A stretch of DNA of 64,000 nt from positions 35,312-99,311 of the forward strand of contig JADZEY010000030.1 of the NCBI GenBank assembly GCA_020850315.1. The letters are read 5' to 3'. The position numbers and the translations under genes were made by a program. The notes below the pieces were generated by a model, which worked only from the letters and a program-made list of their open reading frames with translations, did no database searches and was not told the DNA's origin. Positions 26,834-36,200 of this stretch are shown here, in pieces (the stretch's first letter is position 1; every line of letters begins with the position of its first letter). Origin of the DNA: Armatimonadota bacterium (GTDB taxonomy: Bacteria; Bacteroidota; Ignavibacteria; OLB7).

Positions 26834-29461
26834 ATGAAACAAACATTCGCGTTACTGATGCTATTTCTCTTGCCGTTCATTGCGCATGGACAACAGATGC
26901 GCATTTCTCTGAACGTCACATCGAACCCCAGTCCCTATCTCTCGGACTGGACGACACGAAAGCAGACGGTAATCCTGACCGTTGTTAACAGCGATGCAAA
27001 ATCGGTCGAGGTCAAACTTGCTGCGCGGATATCTCGTGATGGGGTGCTGCAGGTGGATACGAAGCTCGACAAGCTGCCAATCTTCACAGTCCGCCCCGGT
27101 GTCAACACCTTCTATGGTGAGAATCTTGTCCCGGAATCGGCAGTGACGTTCTACGGGGATGTGGACAAGAAAGTGGTACGATCGGGGAGGCTTCCTTCCG
27201 GCTCATATCAGTTCTGCCTAAGGCTACACAACGCTGCTACGCTTGCCCCGCTTGGCGAGGAACAGTGTCGTCCTTTCAAAATACAGAGTTATCAGGGGCC
27301 GCGGCTGATTGACCCGGCAGCGTCGGCAACGGTGCCACCACCATACATGCGTCAGACGTTCCGGTGGAGCCCCGTGGCACCAGCATACTCGCCAAACCAG
27401 CAGTACCAGCTTGTTATCATGGAGGTGCGGAGCGGGCAGACACCAACACAGGCGTTCCGTGCGAACCGACCGATCCTTACACGGGATATCAAATCAGCAA
27501 CACAGATGATCTGGCCAACCGATGTTGCGCTCGACACACCCATGACCTACGTCTGGAGCGTGCGGGCATTGGATGATGCGGGGGATCCACTGGGGGAACC
27601 AAAAGATGGTTGGGCAGAACCACGGAGTTTTTCGTTGGGGCGTGGGGCGCATACTATGGCTGATGCAGCAATGCTACGTGACCCAGGTGCTATTCCGCTA
27701 ATTCCGTTTGATGATACCCCACCAACCTTCACCGATGCAACCAACCGAGACGGCATTGATCGTTCACCGCAGAAAAGTATCCGCCATCTACAGGGTGACG
27801 AAGTGGAGCGGGGAGTCACATCCGGCAAGATTGCCAGGTTCAAGGTACGGACCATCGAGATCGAAACCGACGACGAGGAGCTTGAGGCGACCATTGCAGC
27901 AACGTTCGGGAAGCAGATGACCTTTATCCCCGCGGTATATGGCACCGAGAATGGTGATCTGCTGATCATTCCTCAAGCCGTGCTGAATGCATTTGCCCCG
28001 GATGGGGACAATGCTGACATAGGCAAGACTTTCGGAGTGTGGGAACCAGAACCCGCAGCGAAACAGGCAGGCGGCGATTCCGGGAAGAAAACTAAATTTT
28101 GCTACAGAATTCTCCCGCTCGATAACCCGTCGATTACGTTCCCACCTGATACTGAATGGCTGTGCCCCGTTATACGCATAAAAACACCGCAGCATCGTAT
28201 CATCACACCAAGCACACCGAACGGAAGCGTCATCACCTATACGAGCAGTATCAATGGGAGGCGCGTACAGATCTATCTAGAGGGTACTGTCACTGAACCA
28301 GAGGCGATTGTCATCGGCGGCTTTGAATACTGTGTGTGCTGTGTTTATAATACTCGCACAGGAACGCCCTACTGCGAAGTATGGGTGCGGGATCATGAGG
28401 CAAGCTGTGACGCAGTTTGCACCGGGCTACGCAAATGGTATAAAAATCTAACAGATAATGCCATGAGGGTACTTCCAAACGACAGCGGCTCCATTCGTTC
28501 CGTACCAACAACGAACCCAACACCAACACCAAAACCAAAACTGGTTTCGCTTGGTTGCTACCCGGCTGAGCCCAAGTCATGCCAGAAGAAAGGTGACGGC
28601 TGTCTTGTGATGTTTCCTCCAGATGATACTTGGATAGTTGATAAGGTAGGGGTTAGTACTGTGATGACAGGGCAAGCAGAGGTGATTACTGGTGCTTCCA
28701 GTGTGCTTGTGTATCGCCCTACTACACCGAATGTCAAGGATGAACCAATTCATTTGGAACAGGATGTTGTTCTCGATAGCAAAGTTGCTGCGCTGTTGGG
28801 CTACACCAGCCTGACGCTACAGAAGGGGACGTACCCATTGGACAAAAGCACTGGTAGCTTCCAGTTTGCAATTAGCGATACTGGCAAGCCCCTTCTTGCG
28901 GTACCAACGCCGCATGGGATAATTGTTGGTGGTGATCCCCCTGAATGCCACTGTTGTGGTACAATTCTTCGTCGTTCTGACCACCACGACTCTATCCTCT
29001 GCTGTGAAGAGAAACGCAACAATCCCAAAATGCACTACATCGTTCCGCAAACTGGTGCGATCAGGTACTTCGAGTACGATACGGATTTCGCGATTGACAA
29101 CCCTGAGTTCTGCAAATATCTTGGCGTGAAGCAGGTGGTCATTGCCAAGGGCATCTATCGTGTGGAGCGATCAACCCCGGAAGCAGGTGGGAAAATAACC
29201 CTCACGCTGGCTGAACCTGTCTCTGCAGAAAAAATACGTGGCCGATCATCCTTCACCTTCAGGGGGACCAACCCGAAGGGCAAAGATTGCAAGGGCATTG
29301 GGAACGCCTGCTTCTGGGCAACGGAGCCAATTGCGCCTGGGGATACTTGCATCTTATCCGTCACACCCATTATCAACGATGGGAAGTGTGTTGCAATCAA
29401 ACTTCAGTATCCAGATCCCAATGGCAGGGGAGTCGGCTCGCCAAAGTCGGCAGGATTTTAA
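26834..29461 (+). CDS. TANFOR-like secreted protein with cysteine-rich C-terminal half
   Basis: 875 aa from the ATG at 26834, which gives a signal peptide (MKQTFALLMLFLLPFIAHGQ); the longer track ORF overlaps the barrel gene. Residues 20-310 parallel the N-terminus of the 3633-aa giant: ISLNVTSNPSPYLSDW, VRSGRLPSGSYQFCLRLHN, QTFRWSPVAPAYSPNQQY, YVWSVRALDD. This marks the two as paralogues in that domain. The rest is different: paired cysteines occur in EYCVCCVYN and ECHCCGTILRRSDHHDSILC, which look like metal- or disulfide-stabilised knots. A Pro/Thr linker (NPTPTPKPK) separates subdomains. No T9SS sorting domain is seen. Likely exported with the barrel protein upstream. Confidence 0.65.
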   Translation: MKQTFALLMLFLLPFIAHGQQMRISLNVTSNPSPYLSDWTTRKQTVILTVVNSDAKSVEVKLAARISRDGVLQVDTKLDKLPIFTVRPGVNTFYGENLVPESAVTFYGDVDKKVVRSGRLPSGSYQFCLRLHNAATLAPLGEEQCRPFKIQSYQGPRLIDPAASATVPPPYMRQTFRWSPVAPAYSPNQQYQLVIMEVRSGQTPTQAFRANRPILTRDIKSATQMIWPTDVALDTPMTYVWSVRALDDAGDPLGEPKDGWAEPRSFSLGRGAHTMADAAMLRDPGAIPLIPFDDTPPTFTDATNRDGIDRSPQKSIRHLQGDEVERGVTSGKIARFKVRTIEIETDDEELEATIAATFGKQMTFIPAVYGTENGDLLIIPQAVLNAFAPDGDNADIGKTFGVWEPEPAAKQAGGDSGKKTKFCYRILPLDNPSITFPPDTEWLCPVIRIKTPQHRIITPSTPNGSVITYTSSINGRRVQIYLEGTVTEPEAIVIGGFEYCVCCVYNTRTGTPYCEVWVRDHEASCDAVCTGLRKWYKNLTDNAMRVLPNDSGSIRSVPTTNPTPTPKPKLVSLGCYPAEPKSCQKKGDGCLVMFPPDDTWIVDKVGVSTVMTGQAEVITGASSVLVYRPTTPNVKDEPIHLEQDVVLDSKVAALLGYTSLTLQKGTYPLDKSTGSFQFAISDTGKPLLAVPTPHGIIVGGDPPECHCCGTILRRSDHHDSILCCEEKRNNPKMHYIVPQTGAIRYFEYDTDFAIDNPEFCKYLGVKQVVIAKGIYRVERSTPEAGGKITLTLAEPVSAEKIRGRSSFTFRGTNPKGKDCKGIGNACFWATEPIAPGDTCILSVTPIINDGKCVAIKLQYPDPNGRGVGSPKSAGF

Positions 29462-29501
29462 CTCAGCAGGGATTGCACAAGATATTCGGTGAGATAATCC
29501 T

Positions 29502-29535
29502 CCGCTCATGCTGTGCTTAGTCACAGCATGAGCGG
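29502..29535 (+). terminator. Perfect 14-bp hairpin after the TANFOR-like gene
   Basis: CCGCTCATGCTGTG/CACAGCATGAGCGG with loop CTTAGT, 40 bp past the stop; a T7 run occurs 20 bp later. The arm is the same AGCATGAGCGG repeat found at 4606, 21183, 21265, 23588 and 48120. Confidence 0.6.
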
Positions 29536-29623
29536 GGCCACCGAGCAGGAACGTTTTTTTGCAGAAACCTTATTCCACTTGTGCCAAGCCAGCCACAGCA
29601 CACGCCAGAAAAAAAACTTTGAA

Positions 29624-29786
29624 AACCAGTACCACCCAGTATTGCCAACGGCACTGCAAAACAACGATGTTTGCACCAGAAAAACTACACAGACACAACC
29701 ACCACTGAATAAAAGCCTGCACAGCCCAAAAGCAAAAAACAGTACCACCCAGTATTGCCAACGGCATTGCAAAACAACGATGTTTG
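29624..29786 (+). repeat. Iteron-like array 3 (two diverged repeats)
   Basis: Cores at 29624-29673 and 29738-29786: CCAGTACCACCCAGTATTGC, then CAACGGCA, ending AACAACGATGTT. The 10-bp spacing of CCAGTA and the AACA-NCGN-TGTT dyad match arrays 1 and 2, although the spacer bases differ. Confidence 0.8.
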
Positions 29787-29847
29787 TATATCGGAGAAAA
29801 GGAAACAGACGTGCGATACCAAGCACACTGCATCCAGGAAAATCGCT

Positions 29848-29886
29848 CTATTATTCAAATAATAGGGAACATCAGAACAGTATAAT
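29848..29886 (+). promoter_or_regulatory. Promoter with operator-like palindrome upstream of the T9SS cargo gene
   Basis: The perfect inverted repeat CTATTATT-ca-AATAATAG (29848-29865) is followed 15 bp later by a perfect TATAAT (29881-29886). The palindrome covers the -35 position, as expected for a repressor or replacement-activator site. Confidence 0.4.
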
Positions 29887-29927
29887 TATACCACTCTGAT
29901 TCGGCATCTACCACCACGATAGCATTG

Positions 29928-29985
29928 TGATCCCGCTGATATTCCGGAGATCAATGGGAGAACTTTGCTTGAAATGAATCTCAGT
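29928..29985 (+). other. Conserved leader element, copy 2
   Basis: GTGATCCCGCTGATATTCCG, then GAGATCAATGGGAGAACTTTGC, is homologous to copy 1 at 24782-24832. It ends 32 bp before the start codon of the T9SS cargo gene, so it may lie in the 5' UTR. Confidence 0.6.
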
Positions 29986-30017
29986 ACAAAACCACGAAAG
30001 GAAAGGAGACAAACGCA

Positions 30018-32963
30018 ATGGAACAGCAAACAGCTACTAAAAAAATGATGAGGTTATTCTCGCTTAAACAGAGAAAATTTCATCTACTTATGGCCATCTT
30101 CGCTTTGGCTATATGTAGCAGCATACAGACTTGGGGGCAGCTATCTTCTAGGGTTTCAGTATCGGTTCAATACACCCAAAATCAATTTGGGTGCGCAACC
30201 GAACTGTATATCACCAATAACCGAACTGATGTTTTTGCAATACGCATTACCCCGCCTAATCCAGCAATGACAACGCTGGTGACATCGGTTGCTTCTGGAT
30301 ATTCAGCATTACCGATAGGTTCATCTATTGAATTTTATCGCACACCAATTGCTGTATATCCTTCATTATCTAATTTCAAATTGGCAGCAATTTCACCAAA
30401 GGGTGGCTCTGTCTTACCACTCTATACTGTTCAATTTTTAAATTCTCGGGGTAATGAGGTGGCAAAAACACAAATCGGCATTGATTGTCGGCCTGATTCA
30501 ATTAATAGCTGCACTACCAATAGACTGAATATCAGCACGGGGTATAATGCAAATACAGGGATGCTATATCCCGTTGCTGGACAAGCACTTTCGGTTCCGG
30601 CGATAACACAAGACCTGTTCTGGAATATCGTTGCAAGTCCGAATAGCAATCAATTCAACGGCAATCCTTGGGTCTCATCATTTGGATACAGTGGGGCTGG
30701 AGCACGTACGCTACAGCCAGTACAGAACATGGCTGCAAACTCGTTTTTACCTGGTGGTATTTACGATTACCGTCGCTGCCAAATATGCGTAAACAAAGCC
30801 GACAGCATAACAATTGATATAGATATTATTGCTGACAATGCAGCCAGCATCAATTTGTTGAATAGTAGCACAGGAGCAGTAGTGGCAACTATTGCTCCAA
30901 TGACGGTTGCGATAGGTTGGTGGACCTATCGGCATTACAACACTACGGTGTACTTACAACCAGATGAATATTGTTTGCAAGTACAAGTACAAAATTACAG
31001 CTCTCCTACCTCTGTTCAAGTAGTAGGCTCTGTCAGCAGCAACAATCTATCCTTAACCTCACCGAAGTGCCCTTGCAACGCTACTGCTCAAATTGGCCTC
31101 TGCAAATACTGGGATAAAAATTGCGATGGGATTATTGATGATGGCGATGAGTCAGTGCCAGGGTGGACAATGAATATCAAGGGGCTAAGCGATACCAGCT
31201 TCAACAAAACGGTGACGACTTCCAAGGGTGGCTGCAAAACCGTTGATGTGCCAGCACCAGGCACATACTTCATTACGGAGACGCAGCAGTCAGGATGGAC
31301 AGCAAGCACACCTGATAGCGGTTACGTCGTCAGTGTGGAGCCAAATACAGCATACTCATACTCCTTCCTGAATTGTAAGAAACCAACCTGCGAACAGCTG
31401 TTCAGCGTTCCTGAGCAGGAAGGAGAATGCTGCGCAACAAGGTTGAATATCAGCAATGCCGATGGTGCTTCATTGCAATCGCTGAGCTACACGGTAACGG
31501 GTGGCGTAGTGAACTCGGTAGCATCGTCGTCCGTATGCGGCATTCTTTCTACAGTGCCAGCAAACATTAACGGAACCACCAGCGGGACGCTCAATTTCAA
31601 CACGGCTTGCACGATGTTGAACCCGATGAGCCTGAGTATCCAAACCACTGCCACAAATGCTACCGGAAACGTTTGCATTACGTGGGTTGGGACATTTAAG
31701 CAGGGGAACCAGACGTTTACATGCAGCACCCAAAGCTGCATCCAATGCCGCCGGATGCCGAAGGATTGCGGAAATCCGCTGACAGTTACGCCGTACAACT
31801 TTGCTGGCACCCAGACCGACTGGCGTACCTTCACGATCAGCAATGTGAAGATGCCTGTATCGGAGATTTCGTTTGTGGACATCAAGTTTGTGAACGAGCC
31901 AGCACTGCACCACAATGGCGGACAGTTATTGGCACCAACGTCCCGTTCGTGGACCGTGGCAAACTCTGGCGGGGCGATTGATCCATACACCCAAATTCGT
32001 TTGGGATGCAATGGCGCGCAAGCAACCCACGGTGCGGCTTCGGGAAGCTACGTGAAGTTCAATCTGGGCGTTGATAGCACGCTGAACTACACAGGCACGG
32101 TCAAGCTGAAAATTGGCTACTGCGATGGTGATACCTGCGAGGTTGAGTACTTGTGGCAACCGCCGCGCCGTATTCGGGATGACAGCGCTATCAGCATCTC
32201 TGGTCCAGACCGCATCCGTTCACTGAATCCACACATCTTTGAACTCAGCGTTGATCCTCCCGATAGCGCAGCCTCAATGAGCGTTGTGCTGGGTGATGAA
32301 GAGGCAACGATCCTTGCAGTATCGGCACCGTACCCAGCGGGGGATAGCACCAAAGACAGCTCGGGACACAGCACCGATTCCGTGCCCGCATGGATGAAAG
32401 TGCAAACAGCTGGAAACGTTGCTTGCTACCTCCCAGCAGAGTCGGAGGGCTTAGGCTTGGGACCGAAACCACGGAATTGGCCACGCTCTATGCCTGGTTG
32501 CACACTACGTCTGGTGTATCGCCCTGATCCGAAGAAAATCAAGAAGGATCCTAAGGCCCCTGATAGTCTTTCGGTATCGGTACGATTCTACGATGCAGAC
32601 GGGAGATTGATAGGCTTTACTGACAAGGATGTGGTGGCAGGGATCAAACTTGAGTTGCCAAGCGATGCCCCTGCCGGAGCAATCCAGCCGATTGGTGGCG
32701 GGATGAGCTTGGATATTCAACCGAACCCAACCAGCACCAATGCAGTGGTGAATCTTGGGTTAGCACGGAGCGAGATTGTCAGCATCACGCTGACCGATAT
32801 GCAGGGAAAAGAAATCCGGCAGCTACTTAACGCACAACCAGTGCAGGCCGGAAACCACACGCTCCCCTTGCCAACCGATGAGTTAGCCAATGGCAGCTAC
32901 ATCATCACCGTCCGAACGCTGGACGGGCGCACCGTAACCACCCTTCTGAAGGTGGTCAAGTAG
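30018..32963 (+). CDS. Type IX secretion system cargo: large Cys-rich surface protein
   Basis: 981 aa. Strong Shine-Dalgarno (GGAAAGGAG) before the ATG; signal peptide ends near residue 40 (SIQTWGQ). Residues about 360-460 form an SdrD/CnaB-like domain: Ca-binding-like loop DKNCDGIIDDGDE, GWTMNIKGLSDTSF, then APGTYFITETQQSGW. Cys-rich beta domains lie on both sides (SPKCPCNATAQIGLC, EGECCATRLNIS). The last 85 residues are a T9SS type A sorting domain: LDIQPNPTSTNAVVNLGL, ITLTDMQGKEIRQL, GSYIITVRTLDGRTVTTLLK. The protein is therefore secreted through the outer membrane and probably attached to the surface. Ligand or role unknown. Preceded by a repeat array, a palindromic promoter and the leader shared with the 24970 gene. 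Confidence 0.85.
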   Translation: MEQQTATKKMMRLFSLKQRKFHLLMAIFALAICSSIQTWGQLSSRVSVSVQYTQNQFGCATELYITNNRTDVFAIRITPPNPAMTTLVTSVASGYSALPIGSSIEFYRTPIAVYPSLSNFKLAAISPKGGSVLPLYTVQFLNSRGNEVAKTQIGIDCRPDSINSCTTNRLNISTGYNANTGMLYPVAGQALSVPAITQDLFWNIVASPNSNQFNGNPWVSSFGYSGAGARTLQPVQNMAANSFLPGGIYDYRRCQICVNKADSITIDIDIIADNAASINLLNSSTGAVVATIAPMTVAIGWWTYRHYNTTVYLQPDEYCLQVQVQNYSSPTSVQVVGSVSSNNLSLTSPKCPCNATAQIGLCKYWDKNCDGIIDDGDESVPGWTMNIKGLSDTSFNKTVTTSKGGCKTVDVPAPGTYFITETQQSGWTASTPDSGYVVSVEPNTAYSYSFLNCKKPTCEQLFSVPEQEGECCATRLNISNADGASLQSLSYTVTGGVVNSVASSSVCGILSTVPANINGTTSGTLNFNTACTMLNPMSLSIQTTATNATGNVCITWVGTFKQGNQTFTCSTQSCIQCRRMPKDCGNPLTVTPYNFAGTQTDWRTFTISNVKMPVSEISFVDIKFVNEPALHHNGGQLLAPTSRSWTVANSGGAIDPYTQIRLGCNGAQATHGAASGSYVKFNLGVDSTLNYTGTVKLKIGYCDGDTCEVEYLWQPPRRIRDDSAISISGPDRIRSLNPHIFELSVDPPDSAASMSVVLGDEEATILAVSAPYPAGDSTKDSSGHSTDSVPAWMKVQTAGNVACYLPAESEGLGLGPKPRNWPRSMPGCTLRLVYRPDPKKIKKDPKAPDSLSVSVRFYDADGRLIGFTDKDVVAGIKLELPSDAPAGAIQPIGGGMSLDIQPNPTSTNAVVNLGLARSEIVSITLTDMQGKEIRQLLNAQPVQAGNHTLPLPTDELANGSYIITVRTLDGRTVTTLLKVVK

Positions 32964-33106
32964 AACCGTGCATCACACATCCGACGTTGCGTGCATTACC
33001 ATGCGTGAGGAGCAGAAGGTGAGTATTCTCCCCGGTAACGCCGAACGCTCGTCGTCAACAGTATTCCTCCTACACGGGTAGGTGCGAGTCATTGATGCAC
33101 AGCAAT

Positions 33107-33143
33107 CGCCCCCTTGTAGCAATGCAAGGGGGCGTTTGTTTTT
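33107..33143 (+). terminator. Rho-independent terminator
   Basis: Stem CGCCCCCTTG/CAAGGGGGCG, loop TAGCAATG, then TTTGTTTTT. It lies 144 bp after the T9SS cargo stop. Confidence 0.85.
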
Positions 33144-33258
33144 GGTGGGCGCGGGCTTCGCTTCCCGTATATTGCTGCACGCTCCAGCAACGCACAAGCA
33201 TCGCCCCAACGCTGCTGCTTGTAGGCGTAGTATCAACTCTATTTTCTGCTATCTAACC

Positions 33259-36200
33259 ATGCGTCCCATCACTCTAGAAATCACTGGCCTGCACAGCTTC
33301 CGCCAGAAGCAGGTGATCAATTTCGATCGCTTGCTGGCCGATGGCTTGTTCGGCATTTTTGGCCCCACCGGAAGCGGTAAGTCCTCCATCCTGGATGCCA
33401 TTACTCTGGCGTTGTATGGCAAAGTCCGCCGCGCCTTGCATAGCATTCATGGGGTGATTAACGAGCAAGAAAACAATGCTTCCGTAAAATTCACCTTCGA
33501 AATTGGCCACGGAGCCCAACGCCAACGCTACACCGCCGAACGCCACCTTGTTCAGAAAAAAGAGAAAAAAGAGGCTGCTCAGAAAAAAGAAAGTGTCCAA
33601 GTCCGCAAAGTCCGCTTGATCCACCACACCCCCGATGGTGACGTTCCGCTGGCGGAAAAAAAAGGGGAGATGGATCAGGCAATCCAGAAGATTATCGGCA
33701 TCAGCCTGCAAGATTTCCAGCACGCGGTGATGCTTCCGCAAGGGGAGTTTGCCAGCTTCCTTGCATTGGCATCCGGCGAGCGGGGCAAAACCTTGCAACG
33801 CCTGTTCGGATTGCAACAGTATGGCGACCAGTTGGAGGCAAAGGTGAAACGGATGGAACAGGCACTGAAGTTGGAAAATGCAGAGGCTGAAGGATCGCTG
33901 AAAATGCTGGAGCAATACAACGACCAAGCTCTGGAAGCCTGCCACAACCAAGCCCAAGCCGCTGCCGAAGCATTGACCGCTGCCGAGGCCACACTGCGCC
34001 AAGCAACAGAATCCGCCCAAGCCGCCCGCGCCTTGTTGAGCTTGATTGAGGAACTCTCCGATTTGAATCACTCCATTGCCAAGGTTCCCAGCCAGGAGGA
34101 ATTGCTGCAATCGCACAAGGCCAAACAGCAGCGCGCCCAGCAAGCCGAAGCAACCCGCCAAGCCATTGACAGCGCGGCGGCGGCCCGCCAGCGGCACACC
34201 GAAGCCGAAGGCAACTACCAAGAAATAATCAAGCAACTGAAGGCCCACGAGCCGACATTGACGCAAGTCCGTGAACGGTTTGAACGGGCCGAAAAAGCCT
34301 TCAAACCGCAAGAGGAACGGAAGCAGGTGATAGAGATGTTGCGATTGCTGCGGCAGCAGAAGGAGAAGCTGAAACACGACATCAAAAAACTGCGCAGCTG
34401 CGAAACTGATCTTGCTGAAGCAAACAATCAGCACCAAGCCGCAGCCAACGCACGCGAAGCCGCCGAAACCAAAACCCGCGATGCCGAAGCCAACCACACC
34501 CAGGCGAAGCTGAAACTGAAATCGTTGGAGTTGGATGCCCAGCAACGGGAGCGGATGCGGTTGCTTGCCGACCGATTGAAGGAGCGCAACAACGCGGCAA
34601 CGGAGCTTGAAAAACAACAAACAGAGCTTGCAACGGCGCAGCAACAACACGCGGAGTTTCAGCAAGAACGACAGCGTATCAGCCACAACATTCAGCCGTT
34701 GCAATCGGGCATTGATGATGCCAAGCAACTGCTTGAGCAACAGCGCAACCACCAGGCGAAGCTGGCAACTACATTGGAGGAGTTGCGCACTGCGCATGGC
34801 CACCTTTCAACGGCAAGCAAAGTGATTGCCACCTATCGCATAGATCACCTGCGGAAGCAACAGGAGGAGGAGGGGCCAGCCTTGAACCGCCTTCGCCAGC
34901 AGTTGGAAACGGAGAGCGAAGCAACGGCCCAAGCCGAAACCAGCTACCAAACGGCCCGCCGCCAGCGTGAGGAATTGGAGCGAAAAATGGGGCTTGCCAC
35001 CGCCGTTGCTCACCTTCACGATGGCCAGCCTTGCCCGCTGTGCGGGGCCACCGAACACCCCGCCCCCTACCATCCCGAGGATGACGAACAGGAGCAAGCC
35101 GCCGCGCTACGGAATCGCGAACAGCAGTGCGAGACTGCGCTGAAACAGGCAAAGGAGCGCCAGCAGAAAACAACTCAGCAGCTTGCCACCGCCGAAAGTG
35201 AAGTGCAGCGCATCCAGCAAGGTATTTCCACGGCAGAAAACAGCATCGCTACCGAGCTCCAACACCTTCACAATCGGCTGATAGAGTTGCAACGCCCGAT
35301 GGTGATAGCCACAGCAAGCGAACTGCAAAAAGCGATTGAAGACGTTACCGGGGAAGGAACAGCAATCCGGCATCAGCAAGAATCGGCCCAGAAAGAGGGG
35401 AAAGAAATGGAGGAACAGATCAGCAAGAACCAGCAGCGATTGGGGCAGGCACAGAATGAGTTGGCAAGAATTGAAGAAAGGGTGGCCAGCCTTGCACAAA
35501 GCTGCCAGAAGCTCAGCGATGCCATCGCCCAGCAGCAATCCCAGTTAGCCGAAGCCGAGCGGAAGCTGGCCGAACACAGTGGGAGAAAATCGCTGGAGGA
35601 AATCCAGACAGAGTTGCGTGAGCTTGCCAACCGCGAGCAGCAGATTGATGAAATCAACAAACTCTGCACAACGTTGGAGGCCCAGGTGAACACCGCTCGC
35701 GAAGAGGAGAAACAAGCGCGTGCTGCCGAGCAAGATTCCCAAAACAAGCTGACCGCTGCCAAAACCGCACACGACCAGTTGAACGCCGAAACCGAGACCA
35801 GCAGAATATCCATTGCTGAACGGTTGAACGAAATTGCCCCCAACCGCGCAGAGGGGGAAGCAGTGGAGCATATATTGAGCAATCGTGAAGCAGAGGCGGA
35901 GCGAATTGAGAGCGAGCATACCGCTGCCAAATCGGCCTACGATGTGGCCCAGACCACGCAACGCCATCTGAAGAAATCTGCCGACGAAGCCTACAACAAA
36001 CTCTGTAGCCAGGAACAACAGCGCGACGCAGCCACCGCCGATTGCCGCGCCGTGATTGCCCGCGAAGGCTTTGCCAGCGAGGAAGAAGCCACCGCAGCAC
36101 TGCTACCGCCGGGCGATATTGCACAACTTGCCCAAGCAATCACAACGATTGAGCGGGAGATAAGCGATGTGCGGAAACGGGAAGCTGAGTTGCGCGAGCA

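Larger units (their letters stand above)
29462..30017. other. Intergenic region: hairpin, two iteron-like repeats, palindromic promoter, leader
   Basis: No gene. Elements from left to right: perfect hairpin (29502-29535), iteron-like repeats (29624-29673, 29738-29786), operator-like palindrome with TATAAT (29848-29886), leader copy 2 (29928-29985), and the Shine-Dalgarno GGAAAGGAG ahead of the 30018 ATG. Confidence 0.7.

Noticed and set aside
33274-34803. 509-aa minus-strand ORF
   Set aside because: Lies entirely opposite sbcC and shows Leu/Phe-rich antisense composition without family motifs.
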